NCBI RefSeq assembly: GCF_001421015.2
Contig: NZ_CP013023.1
Span: forward strand, 5,252,001 to 5,316,000
Length of the DNA: 64,000 bases
DNA from: Paenibacillus bovis
GTDB lineage: Bacteria; Bacillota; Bacilli; Paenibacillales; Paenibacillaceae
Reading direction: 5' to 3'
Shown here: one piece after another, positions 25,436 to 34,784 of the stretch
Layout: each line of letters opens with the position of its first letter
Position numbering within the stretch: position 1 is the first letter of the stretch
Translations under genes and position numbers: made by a program
Notes under the pieces: model-generated
Told to the model about the DNA's origin: nothing
The model's input: the letters and a program-made list of their open reading frames with translations, nothing else
Databases searched by the model: none

Positions 25436-25870
25436 TTACACACCTTCCTTCTGTTCAGATGGTTGCAGAGGATGCTTGGTATGATACGACGATTGATGCA
25501 GTACGATTTGTGCAGCCTGTCGTGTATCTGTATTGCATACAATAGGCGCCAGAAGATTAAGCGTAGATTTATCCATCGGATCATTCAATGTGACCATACA
25601 AGCCACACGAACTGCTTGCTCCGTAGTTAATTCAGGATAATCTTCTTCCTTGATTTCAAATTCATAATCGGCATAGATAGAGAACGGATCCACTAGCAGA
25701 AAAGACAGACCAGGTTCCTGCACAGACTGGAGATAACTAAATGGGCTATTTTCTACATCGATCCAGGCAAATGTCTGTTCTTCTTCAAAACCAGGAATAC
25801 CATTTGCAAATTGATAAATATTTTCTTCAGCGACATCAATGTTTCCCCAGGTTAATGTGTTTATGATCAC
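25436..25870 (-). CDS. fliW: Flagellar assembly factor FliW
   Basis: Binds CsrA allosterically and relieves flagellin translation repression. Free flagellin competes for FliW, which closes a feedback loop. The 144-aa product has the family features FANGIPGFEEEQTFAWID, FLLVDPFSIYADYEFEI and ACMVTLNDP. I chose GTG at 25870, 8 bases from a GGAGAA site. The frame extends 29 codons further upstream, but that part lacks family features. Next to csrA. Confidence 0.95.
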   Translation of the reverse strand: MIINTLTWGNIDVAEENIYQFANGIPGFEEEQTFAWIDVENSPFSYLQSVQEPGLSFLLVDPFSIYADYEFEIKEEDYPELTTEQAVRVACMVTLNDPMDKSTLNLLAPIVCNTDTRQAAQIVLHQSSYHTKHPLQPSEQKEGV

Positions 25871-25962
25871 GTTATATTCTCCTTTTCCAGCGTAATAGCC
25901 AGTATATATTTTTAATATAACTGAAAAAGCCACAGATAGCGAACAATCGCCATCCATGGCTT

Positions 25963-26535
25963 TTACATGGTAGTATCTATTTCCGGTGGTATAAACTGAA
26001 CGGATGGGTATTGCTGCATATAGATATTCACATTACCTCTTGTATATTCAATTTCCGGACGGTTGATCTGGACCTGAATATCCGGCTTATGCGTCGTCAC
26101 TTCGATGATAGGATCTCTGCGTTCCACTTGAATATCCACATTATCGGATGATGCTGCTCCTCTATATTCTATAAATCCAGGAGTGTTTTGGGAACGTGAC
26201 TTCATAATCTCTCCCAGTGAATTACCCGGCTTATAGAATTCCCGCATACGTTCTCCATCTTTCATTCGCTGACTTAATCCCTGCAGGAACAGCTGCTGTA
26301 CATTGGAATACAGCCGCTTGGTCATCTCCAGATGGCTTCCTCCATCATAAGCAGCCAATGCCCGGCTCTGATCAATCGTCAGTTCGGGTTTGGGCTGCTG
26401 TATCTCCAGATCGGCTTTTTGGGTAGTAATCTGAAGATCGGCTTTAGGCTGCCGAATGGAGAAAGAACCAGGGGTCGTCTCGATTCCGATTCGCCCTGGT
26501 GTCTGTCTGATTTGTACAATTGGCATGGAGGTCAT
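25963..26535 (-). CDS. DUF6470 (YviE-like) flagellar-locus protein
   Basis: A 190-aa protein with no signal peptide and alternating Ile/Gln/Pro-rich strand-like repeats (PKADLQITTQKADLEIQQPK) flanking a central helix region around LEMTKRLYSNVQQLF. This composition and the position between flgL and fliW match YviE of B. subtilis. Its biochemical role is not known. A strong AGGGGG site precedes the ATG, and the gap of about 27 bases from flgL suggests cotranscription. Confidence 0.88.
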   Translation of the reverse strand: MTSMPIVQIRQTPGRIGIETTPGSFSIRQPKADLQITTQKADLEIQQPKPELTIDQSRALAAYDGGSHLEMTKRLYSNVQQLFLQGLSQRMKDGERMREFYKPGNSLGEIMKSRSQNTPGFIEYRGAASSDNVDIQVERRDPIIEVTTHKPDIQVQINRPEIEYTRGNVNIYMQQYPSVQFIPPEIDTTM

Positions 26536-26562
26536 GGTATAGCCCCCTCTAACTTTTTAAAA

Positions 26563-27486
26563 TTATCTCAGGAAATCAACCAGCGTTGTAGAGATGATTT
26601 TGGCACCTGCTGACAAGGAAGCTGTATAGATATTTTCCTGGGTTTGGGATTTGACCAATAACTGCGCATAGTCTGCATCTTCTACTTTGGATTGCAAAGC
26701 GGTAAGGTTGGTCTCCATATCACCAAGTCGAGCTTGCATCAATTCTACCCGGTTGGTTTTGGCTCCTACCTGAGACTGAGCAGTTAGAACTTTTCCGACA
26801 CGGGAGTCAATATTAGCCAGCTGCTTTGTCAGTTCTTTGGTATCTCCACTTTTCAGTGCAGCCGAAATATTATTCAGCAGGTTGAATACATTATCCACTT
26901 CACCCGTCTGTCCAAATACATCATTACCTGTTGTGTTAATAGGCAGCTTGATATTATCGCCTACCATATAATTCACAGTGCCGGTATCGGTTTGTATGGA
27001 AGCACCATTGGTAATATCCTGTGTTCCATCTGCACCTGTAGGGAACTGATATGGTTTTTCATTATAATTCTGACCATTGAAAATATATTTCCCATTTAGC
27101 TGGCTATTAGCAATATCGATAAACTGCTCTTTTAGCTGGGAAACCTCACTGTTAATACTGTCCAGGGCAGATTGTGGGTTGGTGTCATTGGCTGCCTGTA
27201 CAGTAAGTTCGCGCAGCTTCTGCATAACATCATTAGTCTGGGTCAATACGGTATCATTGTATTCCAGCCATGAAATAGAGCTGTCCACATTCTTCTGGTA
27301 CTGCTGTGCCGAAGCTACATCGGCACGGTAGCGCAGGGAATACGTGATACCTACTGGATCATCCGAAGGACGGTTGATCTTCATACCGGTCGACATTTGT
27401 TCCTGGGTGTTCTGCATTGCTCGTGCGTTTCGGTTCAGGTTCATGAGCAGCTGATTGTTCTTCATTCCGTTGGTTACTCTAAGCAT
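26563..27486 (-). CDS. flgL: Flagellar hook-associated protein 3 (FlgL)
   Basis: Forms the junction between the hook-filament adaptor FlgK and the flagellin filament. The 307-aa protein has the flagellin-like N-terminus (RVTNGMKNNQLLMNLNRNAR, then MSTGMKINRPSDDPVGI) and a C-terminal helix ending STTLVDFLR. AAAGGAG precedes the ATG. It follows flgK by 24 bases. Confidence 0.96.
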   Translation of the reverse strand: MLRVTNGMKNNQLLMNLNRNARAMQNTQEQMSTGMKINRPSDDPVGITYSLRYRADVASAQQYQKNVDSSISWLEYNDTVLTQTNDVMQKLRELTVQAANDTNPQSALDSINSEVSQLKEQFIDIANSQLNGKYIFNGQNYNEKPYQFPTGADGTQDITNGASIQTDTGTVNYMVGDNIKLPINTTGNDVFGQTGEVDNVFNLLNNISAALKSGDTKELTKQLANIDSRVGKVLTAQSQVGAKTNRVELMQARLGDMETNLTALQSKVEDADYAQLLVKSQTQENIYTASLSAGAKIISTTLVDFLR

Positions 27487-27510
27487 CTCAATAATCTCCT
27501 TTATCCGTTA

Positions 27511-29088
27511 TTATCTTCCAACCAAGCCAGTGGAGTTAATGAGCTTATCCAGCAGTTGATCATAAGTCGTCATGAAACGTGCTGCTGCGCTGTAAGCATG
27601 TTGGAATTTGAGCAGGTTACTCATTTCTTCATCAACAGAAACACCACTTACCGATTGTCTGCGAGAATCGATCTGTGTCACGATTGTTGTAGAGTTGTCT
27701 GATTGACGATTAGCTTCCTGAGCCTGAACACCGAGTTGGCCTACCATAGTACTGTAAAATGAATTGATGGTTGCAGACTGTGTTCCATCTGCATTATTGA
27801 ACTTGGCGCCTGTTAATTGCGAAGTAATCAGCGCCATATCGTTATTACCCTTGATCACTTTGCCATTTGCATCTACACGCATCGATGTGGCAATCGCATT
27901 AAGATTATTCACGATATCCGGATTCACGGTAATACTGCCTGCAGTCAACGTACCATTATCGGATGATGTAAAGAACGGAACACCTGTTTTGGCTGCCCCA
28001 CTAGCATCTGTATCCATGGAATATCCCATCTGCTGCAGACCATTAATACCTTTGACAATAACATTGGTATCTGAAGTCAGGGTACGGTTGGCGCCTGTAT
28101 AGGTTTTCTCTGTTTTGGTACCATCTGAATTCACAACCTGTACTACTGTTCCTTCCGGCATCACGGAGCCTTTAGGGAACGTTACCTGCACTTCGCCATT
28201 TGCAATAGTATTGGCCAGCTGATTCAGCTGATTGGTATAACCGGCTACATAAGAGTCACGCGACAGGATCATGCCATGCACTTCGCCACCTGTTAGCGTA
28301 CCGCCTTCATAAGCATTATTTAAAAAAGCAGCGTCTACTGTGGTAGGAGTATATCCCTGTACAAGACTCTGTCCACCCATCGTTACGTTATAGCCTTGGG
28401 CTGTATCGGTTACATTGATATTCACGAGAGCAGACAGCTTATCAACGAACAGATCCCGTTGATCTCGAAGATCGTTGGCATCATCACCGAGCGCTTCTAC
28501 TTTGACAATAGACTGGTTTAAGTTGGCGATGGAGTTGACATACCCCTGCACTTCAGAAGCGGTATTGGTAACATTGGCAGTCAAATCAGAAGCATAGTCT
28601 GTTAATTGCTTGCTGATCTGATTCATGGAATCGGTTAAAGCGAGGGCGTTCTCTTTGACTACGCTGCGAGCTGTAAGGCTATCTGGATCTTTACTGAGGT
28701 CAGACCAGGAATCCCAAAAGTTCTTAAGTACGGCACTAAAGCCAGTTTCAGAAGGGTCCTGAAAAATCTCTTCGATTTTACTTAAAGAATCTGCCCGGGT
28801 GGTCCAGCTATTCAGCGTCGCATTTTCCTGACGGAACTGACCATCCAAGAATAATTCTCTAACACGAACAACCTGTGTGGCTTCTACACCGGTACCAATT
28901 TGTCCAGCGCCTGTGGAATGCGAGAATCCCGGAGCTTCAATTGGACGGGTAGCTGACATTTTTACAGTTTGCCGCGAGTAACCTTCTGTATTTGCGTTCG
29001 CTATGTTATGGCCTGTGGTATTGAGTGCCGTCGATTGCGTAATGACACTCCGTTTTGCCGTTTCAATCGAATGGAATGTAGATGTCAC
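27511..29088 (-). CDS. flgK: Flagellar hook-associated protein 1 (FlgK)
   Basis: First adaptor between hook and filament. The 525-aa protein has the rod/hook N-terminal signature ALNTTGHNIANANTEGYSRQ and the C-terminal FlgK motif VSVDEEMSNLLKFQHAYSAA. The start is GTG at 29088, eight bases from AGGGGG. The central region (about 200-400) is the variable exposed domain. Confidence 0.96.
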   Translation of the reverse strand: MTSTFHSIETAKRSVITQSTALNTTGHNIANANTEGYSRQTVKMSATRPIEAPGFSHSTGAGQIGTGVEATQVVRVRELFLDGQFRQENATLNSWTTRADSLSKIEEIFQDPSETGFSAVLKNFWDSWSDLSKDPDSLTARSVVKENALALTDSMNQISKQLTDYASDLTANVTNTASEVQGYVNSIANLNQSIVKVEALGDDANDLRDQRDLFVDKLSALVNINVTDTAQGYNVTMGGQSLVQGYTPTTVDAAFLNNAYEGGTLTGGEVHGMILSRDSYVAGYTNQLNQLANTIANGEVQVTFPKGSVMPEGTVVQVVNSDGTKTEKTYTGANRTLTSDTNVIVKGINGLQQMGYSMDTDASGAAKTGVPFFTSSDNGTLTAGSITVNPDIVNNLNAIATSMRVDANGKVIKGNNDMALITSQLTGAKFNNADGTQSATINSFYSTMVGQLGVQAQEANRQSDNSTTIVTQIDSRRQSVSGVSVDEEMSNLLKFQHAYSAAARFMTTYDQLLDKLINSTGLVGR

Positions 29089-29105
29089 TGGTTAACCCCC
29101 TATAA

Positions 29106-29609
29106 TTATCCGCGCGTGTCGAACAGTCCTCTGCGCTGCCCTGCACCATACTGGGCTGCTGCCGGATGCTGATACACCATATCTTGCTCAGGCTTATCAA
29201 CCATTACATCCAGCGAGAATTCAATAAAATCCAAAGACTGTTGAATTAGCTGCTGATTAAGATCGTTTAATTCTTTTAATCGGTCCAATGTGGATTTAAG
29301 TTTAGACTGAATGCCTAATAATCTTTTTTTATCTTCCACATCGAACACCAGACGTGCCAATTCAGTCAGCGTAAGATTCAATTGCGACTTGATTCCGCGC
29401 TCTTTTAGAAAATCATAGGAAGCCTGCATACGTTCCTGCTCAGTTTGCTCAATCAGCTTGATGAGCTTGGACTCCTGATTCATTACTCGAATCATTCCAT
29501 CCACATCATTGGCAACAATGCTGCTTTTTTTACTTTCACCTAGCTCGATCATTTGCTGATGATGTACGTCCAGCTTATTCAGCACGTCGACAAGGTTGTC
29601 TAAAGACAT
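29106..29609 (-). CDS. flgN: FlgN-type flagellar export chaperone
   Basis: Cytosolic chaperone for FlgK and FlgL before export. The 167-aa helical protein has the FlgN layout, a long coiled region (MIELGESKKSSIVANDVDGM) with polar heptads, and lies between flgM and flgK as in B. subtilis (yvyG). It starts three bases after the flgM stop. The family is weakly conserved, so the call leans on order and predicted helices. Confidence 0.9.
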   Translation of the reverse strand: MSLDNLVDVLNKLDVHHQQMIELGESKKSSIVANDVDGMIRVMNQESKLIKLIEQTEQERMQASYDFLKERGIKSQLNLTLTELARLVFDVEDKKRLLGIQSKLKSTLDRLKELNDLNQQLIQQSLDFIEFSLDVMVDKPEQDMVYQHPAAAQYGAGQRRGLFDTRG

Positions 29610-29612
29610 AGA

Positions 29613-29900
29613 TTAATTCCCCGTTCCCTTTAAGAAAGGAAGTAGTTTGTCAGCAAGGGCACCAGCGTCTACTTTGTAAGTGCCTGCAGCTACTTGCTCT
29701 TTCAGACTTTGGATTTTTTGTGCACGTTCTGCATTTGCAGATGCTTGAGTGGCGTTGGCTTGCAGCATTTCCATAGCTTCCGGCGAGATGGATACTTCGT
29801 CTTTACGACCTGCTTTTTTATCGTTAGTTACGGATTTGGCTTCTGCACTTCTTTGGTATGGGTTAATTGCGTTTACACGTTGAGTATCGTTAATTTTCAT
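29613..29900 (-). CDS. flgM: Anti-sigma-D factor FlgM
   Basis: Holds sigma-D inactive until the hook-basal body is complete. The 95-aa protein has a disordered N-terminus (KINDTQRVNAINPYQRSAE) and the helical C-terminal sigma-binding region with DEVSISPEAMEML and KVDAGALADKLLPFL. I chose the ATG at 29900. The AAGGAG before it is about 13 bases away, which is long and may give weak translation. The frame stays open 48 codons upstream without family features. Confidence 0.93.
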   Translation of the reverse strand: MKINDTQRVNAINPYQRSAEAKSVTNDKKAGRKDEVSISPEAMEMLQANATQASANAERAQKIQSLKEQVAAGTYKVDAGALADKLLPFLKGTGN

Positions 29901-30242
29901 GGTTTTATACACACTCCTTAGTAAATTTGAGAAAGAGTTCCTAGTTCTTACCGTCAATTGAATCTGCAAGAGGGACCGTCTTTTCAAAATAGGAAGTCCT
30001 TCAGAGGATACCAGGAATCTTGGGTGATATCCAAATTGCTTCATTTCCTGGTATCATAAGGCAACCGATTGTTCTTACTAAGATTATCGACCAGTTTAAC
30101 TACAAATTTTATAGTCTTAAAGTGGTTAATTACAAAGTAATTTTTTTCATTGCTTAAGTCCTAAACCTGCGTAGCTATGCAAGTTTTAGCCCTCTTATAG
30201 TACTAGGAAATGTCGTTATTTGACTAGGAATAGGAACAGTTC

Positions 30243-30653
30243 CTAGTTATTGCGGTATTTGTCGACAATTCGATAGGCACCATGACTGGTGTTATTGGTT
30301 TCTTTGGCAGCTGCATCATCTTGATATGCATTACGGATATCCTTGGTAAGACGGGTACGGCATGGTTCGCACATATTGTTTTCACGGATAGGTGTTCCGC
30401 ATACTTCGCAGGCATAGCCCATGTTTGGTGCATTCGCGATCGAGATGCGTCCTTCACGGATAAATGTGGAAATTTGCTTGATGGACACGTCTACCGCTTC
30501 GGACAGTTCAGTGATTGTTGTTCCTCTGTTCTCGCGCAGATACTGATTGCATCGCTCATATTGCTGATCGATATCCTTGATACAGTTTCCGCACATTCCT
30601 CTGAGATTGGCCACGTATAATTTACCGCATTGCGGGCAGTTTGCTAAATTCAT
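30243..30653 (-). CDS. yvyF: YvyF-type flagellar operon zinc-ribbon protein
   Basis: A 136-aa cytosolic protein with four CxxC pairs (CPQC, CGNC, CEVC, CEPC). They form two zinc ribbons around a helix-turn-helix-like centre (TTITELSEAVDVSIKQISTF). The family is found at this place in Bacillus flagellar operons (TIGR03826 type). Its role is probably regulatory but undefined. AGGAGG precedes the ATG. It is upstream of flgM, with a gap of about 340 bases that contains no other gene, so flgM may have a separate promoter. Confidence 0.9.
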   Translation of the reverse strand: MNLANCPQCGKLYVANLRGMCGNCIKDIDQQYERCNQYLRENRGTTITELSEAVDVSIKQISTFIREGRISIANAPNMGYACEVCGTPIRENNMCEPCRTRLTKDIRNAYQDDAAAKETNNTSHGAYRIVDKYRNN

Positions 30654-30724
30654 TTATATTCGCCTCCTGAAGTTCATAACATCTATAGGATTGAGCATAG
30701 CAGTTAAAATGTTTGTCTATACTT

Positions 30725-30752
30725 ATATCGTAAGATGGAGGCTTTTTTGTTA
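30725..30752 (-). promoter_or_regulatory. Possible sigma-D promoter before yvyF
   Basis: The minus strand reads TAAC (30752-30749), 16 bases, TACGATAT (30732-30725). Two mismatches to the -10 and one to the -35 make this weaker than the flaG and flhO promoters. Confidence 0.4.
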
Positions 30753-30887
30753 GGTACCATATCTAAATAAATAGTCATAATAACAATTTCATTATTCACC
30801 GATGTAAGCACTTCGATCAAGTTTGATACATATAGCCCCATTTTCTTATTCTCAATTTAGTTCCTATTTTGCAGCAAAAAGGATTGC

Positions 30888-31736
30888 TCAGGAACGTGCC
30901 CAGGTGAGCGAGAATATTTCTGCTTGGGTATGACCATATCTAGCGGCTTGCTGCAGGGCTCCGGCACAGCTATTGATGGTGCTGCCTGTTGTATAAATGT
31001 CATCGATTAGCAAAATACGCAGCGGAAGGCTTTTGGCAGCTTGTTCTTTTAATGAATAATAAAGATTGCTCGTCGCTCTGCTATTTTTTGCCTGCGCGAT
31101 ATGTAGCAGCCAATCTTCTGCCTGCGGCTGACAGGAGAACACACCTGCTACATTTTGCATCCTGCCCTGACGGTTTTGTGTACTTTGCTTGACGGTGTGG
31201 CGATTGCGCATCAGCATAGGAAGACACGGTACCTTTATGGCTCCAGCCAAATCCTCTGCAATCACGCCTGCCTGATCGAATCCGCGACTGACCAGACGAT
31301 CCGGACTGGCAGGAACCCAGGTGATTAGATCAGGATACCAAATCTCCCGGTAAAATGAAGACATCTCCTGTTGCATACGGTAATATCCCTCTTTTAATAT
31401 ACCTCCAATCACTGCCGAGTAACCTTCATTCCCATTATATTTATAAGCAGCCAGCCATGCTCTCATAGTTGTATCATACCGTACAGCACTACGGTTGAAT
31501 GTAAATTGTCGTCCTGCAAAGGCAGCACGACGGCAATCCGGACACTCTACCGAGCGGCCGCATACTTTGCATATCGGCTGACGAATCCAGGGAATAGCAG
31601 CAATACAATGACTGCACAAACCCGGGATTCTACTCTTCATGCCGATTGGACGACTACAGGCTGTACATATCGTATGTCGAGGATGCAGATAGGATAGTAT
31701 TCCTTCCCATAAACCGGATAATTGCTGAATAGACAT
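30888..31736 (-). CDS. comFC: ComF family protein (phosphoribosyltransferase-like), ComFC
   Basis: Needed for natural transformation in B. subtilis, where it acts with the ComFA helicase on incoming single-stranded DNA. The 282-aa protein has an N-terminal zinc-binding cysteine array (CTACSRP, CSHC, CKVCGRS, CPDC) and a C-terminal type I phosphoribosyltransferase loop (RILLIDDIYTTGSTINSC). The ATG at 31736 has AAGGAG. It lies directly after comFA with no comFB between them. Confidence 0.94.
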   Translation of the reverse strand: MSIQQLSGLWEGILSYLHPRHTICTACSRPIGMKSRIPGLCSHCIAAIPWIRQPICKVCGRSVECPDCRRAAFAGRQFTFNRSAVRYDTTMRAWLAAYKYNGNEGYSAVIGGILKEGYYRMQQEMSSFYREIWYPDLITWVPASPDRLVSRGFDQAGVIAEDLAGAIKVPCLPMLMRNRHTVKQSTQNRQGRMQNVAGVFSCQPQAEDWLLHIAQAKNSRATSNLYYSLKEQAAKSLPLRILLIDDIYTTGSTINSCAGALQQAARYGHTQAEIFSLTWARS

Positions 31737-31822
31737 ATTGTTCTCCTTGGATAGATATTCTCTGTTCGGTACCAGACGGTTCCTATATATAGTAGGAATA
31801 TAGGAACACAATCCTCACAAAC

Positions 31823-33916
31823 TTATTTCAAATACCCCTGCTTTCTAGCTATCCGGTTCATTCGCTTGATCTGATTGACTGCCTTTTTCTGTTCCAGCGT
31901 CCAATCGGATGAAGCAAAAAATACACTTCCGGCTGGATCATCGATAGAGCGCCCTGCCCGGCCAGCCATCTGGATCAGCGCTGCGGCATCATACAGCTTG
32001 TCTTGCGCATCCACAATGTAGACATCACTTCGAGGGATTGTCACGCCACGTTCCAAAATAGTCGTTGTGACCAGCAAACGGATCTGCTGCTGGCGAAAAA
32101 GATTTACTTTTTCCGTCCGATACTGATCCTGTGAAGATGTCCCCTCAACCTGTATATGGGGAAAATATTTTCGTATCAGTTCAACAGTTTCCTCGATCCA
32201 GGCAATACGGGGAATAAACAGGAAAATCTGTGCTCCACGATCGATAGATTGGCGCAATTGGCTTTGCAGGGAAGCCGGCAGCTGCTTCTTGGCCATACAT
32301 TTGGATAATGAATTCATTCTGATATGCTGCGGTACAGGTAGCGGATGACGATGATAACGAACCGGAACTTTGGCATGGGCTAATGTACCACGTTTTATCT
32401 CTTGCTGCAGACTGGCAGATGGAGTCGCAGACAAATATATGAATTTGCCATTGGACCGGCATGCCTGAGCTGCCGCGTAGCTCAACATAGGATTATTATG
32501 GTAAGGAAACGCATCGATCTCATCGATAATAACCAGTTCAAAAGCTTCGTGGAAACGCATAAGCTGATGAGTAGTCGAAATAGTGAGCGCTGCTGTCTGC
32601 CACCTGTCTTCACTGCCGCCATACAGGACAGCAATCTCTATATCCGGAAAAGCTTTTGCCAGACGGGGAGCCAGCTCCAATACCACATCCCGGCGCGGCG
32701 TTGCAATAACGGCCCTGCCTCCTTTACAAATAGCGTGTTCCAGCAGCGGAAATACCATCTCTGTCTTGCCTGCACCCGTCACTGCCCACAACAGAAACCG
32801 TTCCTTGATGGATGGGTGTCTTATATCGGGGTTATGTATGTGCTGGTTACGTTTGTGATAGCTGGATCTAGATAGAAGAGGATCTGGAGTGGTAACAACA
32901 TATTCAGGCACTGGCCTGGACAAAAATAATAATGCTTGATAGGCTGCAGCTGTTTGAGGCGGGCTTAATCCCCAGCGCTGCTGAATCATTTGCGGATCAT
33001 AGGAGCTGGTGCAGAAAGCAGATGCAGATCTCCTATAGGAAATATTCATAGTTTCCTGCTGGAGATCATCCCGAAGATCTGCAGGCTGTAGCTCTGTATT
33101 CAGGCAATTTGTCTGCAGCAGCAGTGTACATTCCCTGCTGCGTCCAAGCGTCAGACAATCCTCACAGTAACCACAGGCAGCGGAACCACAGCTGGCACAG
33201 GGAGTATAACGGATACGGTTGCCTCCACAGCGGCGGCATCTGGCTTCATTGGTAGAGGAGGCAGTTAACCACATTGGTAGATAATGTGACCGTTTGGGTT
33301 GATCCACTTTATATACAGCTGAGAGTAATGAAATATGTTGATTTAAATAGGCGAGCTGAAGCGAGCTTTTCACGTTATGCTGTGTCCGATCCGAATCTTG
33401 CAACATAGCAGTGAATTCGTTAAAAAGCAGAGAACGCCCTTGGAGTGCTGTGCTGATATAGGCAGCTTCCCGGGTAAGCTGCTTTTTCCATAAGAATGAA
33501 TCGGGATCACCTTCCAGCTGATCTTCTTCTTTACTATTCAAAATATAATAACCTGCTGCTGTCCAGCCAGTTTGAATATCCCATAGCAGGTTCCACGTAT
33601 TATTGATACCAGGATGATTCTGCGTATGGTTACTGCTGTTCAATGATAGACTGGCATGACAGGAATCCAGCAGCGATCTATGAATGTGATAGCCCCATAC
33701 CTCCTGCTGCATAGAACTTCGATCCAATGCCATAAGTTGTGAGCAGCATTGTAGTGCCCAGCCCAAAGGAACACCTGTCGTCACCAGGCAGATCTGTTCA
33801 TTCATATGCTCTCGCTTTGTCAAAGCAGTCCACCAGATCAGATCGACTCGCAAATCAAGGGATATATAAATAGACCATTCTTGTTCATGTTGGATAGTAT
33901 ATAAAGCCACCTGCAT
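31823..33916 (-). CDS. comFA: ComFA-type DNA helicase, competence
   Basis: Superfamily 2 helicase that drives single-stranded DNA uptake through the membrane channel. The 697-aa protein is longer than B. subtilis ComFA (about 460 aa) because of an N-terminal region of about 220 residues. A four-cysteine zinc module follows (CRRCGGNRIRYTPCASCG), then Walker A AVTGAGKTEM, the DEID box, FIYLSATPS, and the C-terminal motif QMAGRAGRS. The ATG at 33916 follows GAGGAGGG. The extension has no family I recognise. Confidence 0.94.
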   Translation of the reverse strand: MQVALYTIQHEQEWSIYISLDLRVDLIWWTALTKREHMNEQICLVTTGVPLGWALQCCSQLMALDRSSMQQEVWGYHIHRSLLDSCHASLSLNSSNHTQNHPGINNTWNLLWDIQTGWTAAGYYILNSKEEDQLEGDPDSFLWKKQLTREAAYISTALQGRSLLFNEFTAMLQDSDRTQHNVKSSLQLAYLNQHISLLSAVYKVDQPKRSHYLPMWLTASSTNEARCRRCGGNRIRYTPCASCGSAACGYCEDCLTLGRSRECTLLLQTNCLNTELQPADLRDDLQQETMNISYRRSASAFCTSSYDPQMIQQRWGLSPPQTAAAYQALLFLSRPVPEYVVTTPDPLLSRSSYHKRNQHIHNPDIRHPSIKERFLLWAVTGAGKTEMVFPLLEHAICKGGRAVIATPRRDVVLELAPRLAKAFPDIEIAVLYGGSEDRWQTAALTISTTHQLMRFHEAFELVIIDEIDAFPYHNNPMLSYAAAQACRSNGKFIYLSATPSASLQQEIKRGTLAHAKVPVRYHRHPLPVPQHIRMNSLSKCMAKKQLPASLQSQLRQSIDRGAQIFLFIPRIAWIEETVELIRKYFPHIQVEGTSSQDQYRTEKVNLFRQQQIRLLVTTTILERGVTIPRSDVYIVDAQDKLYDAAALIQMAGRAGRSIDDPAGSVFFASSDWTLEQKKAVNQIKRMNRIARKQGYLK

Positions 33917-33967
33917 ATGTAGTCCCTCCTCGGCCAAATTATTGATTTGGATCAGATGGCATCCAAA

Positions 33968-34004
33968 CAAAAAAGCACACTCTCCCTAATGGGAAAGTGT
34001 GCTT
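33968..34004 (-). terminator. Intrinsic terminator after degU
   Basis: A 14-bp stem with one mismatch (33973-33986 with 33991-34004) is followed by a T run on the minus strand. It separates degSU from comFA. Confidence 0.9.
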
Positions 34005-34045
34005 CACTTTATTGAGCTATCATATTGTAGAAGTTATCAACTAGA

Positions 34046-34771
34046 TTACAAAGTAACCCAGCCATGTTTGATAGAATTGATAACGGCTTGTGTACGATCG
34101 TCCACTTCCATTTTTTGCAGAATGCTGCTGACATGGTTTTTAACTGTTTTCTCACTGATAAACAGATATTCACCAATCATTTTATTGCTCTTGCCTTCTG
34201 CCATCAGACGCAGCACTTCTGCTTCACGCCGTGTCAATGGATTGTCATCACCAGCAACAAATTTAACGCCGGTCTCGCCATTGTTGTTATTGTCTGCCAG
34301 TGTACCGGTCTCATTAACATATGTCATGCGGCGCAGCTGCTGAATAAGCTTACCTGTTACTTTGGGATGGATATAAGCATGTCCTTCCACTACAGAACGG
34401 ATAGCATTCACCAGTGACTCGGCTTCCATATCTTTCAGCAGGTAACCGGATGCTCCTTTACGCAATGTCTCGAATACATAACTTTCGTCATCATGAATAG
34501 AGAGAATGATAACCTTGATATCCGGGAAAAGCTCACGAAGCTTCTCTGTAGCCTCTACTCCATTCTCAATCGGCATATTGATATCCATCAATACAACCTC
34601 TGGTGGAGTATGGTTACAGAATTCCAGCACTTGAATGCCATCTCCACATTCGCCAATAACCTCAAGATCATCCTCCATATTAAGGATGCGCTTCAGACCT
34701 TCGCGAAACAGTTGATGATCATCGGCCAGCAGTATTTTAATTTTTTTAGAGCCGTAATCATGGTTTTCCAT
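34046..34771 (-). CDS. degU: Response regulator DegU
   Basis: NarL/LuxR-type regulator controlling competence, motility, exoenzymes and biofilm genes in Bacillales. The 241-aa protein has a receiver domain (KIKILLADDHQLFREGLKRI) with the phospho-acceptor aspartate at about residue 63 in VVLMDINMP, a linker with an Asn-rich stretch (LADNNNNGETG), and a LuxR helix-turn-helix (EKTVKNHVSSILQKM). It lies next to its kinase degS and upstream of comFA and the flagellar genes it is known to influence. Confidence 0.96.
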   Translation of the reverse strand: MENHDYGSKKIKILLADDHQLFREGLKRILNMEDDLEVIGECGDGIQVLEFCNHTPPEVVLMDINMPIENGVEATEKLRELFPDIKVIILSIHDDESYVFETLRKGASGYLLKDMEAESLVNAIRSVVEGHAYIHPKVTGKLIQQLRRMTYVNETGTLADNNNNGETGVKFVAGDDNPLTRREAEVLRLMAEGKSNKMIGEYLFISEKTVKNHVSSILQKMEVDDRTQAVINSIKHGWVTL

Positions 34772-34784
34772 TCTGTTGCCCCTT

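Noticed and set aside
25871-25957. Upstream extension of fliW by 29 codons
   Set aside because: The added residues lack FliW features, and the GTG at 25870 has a good ribosome site.
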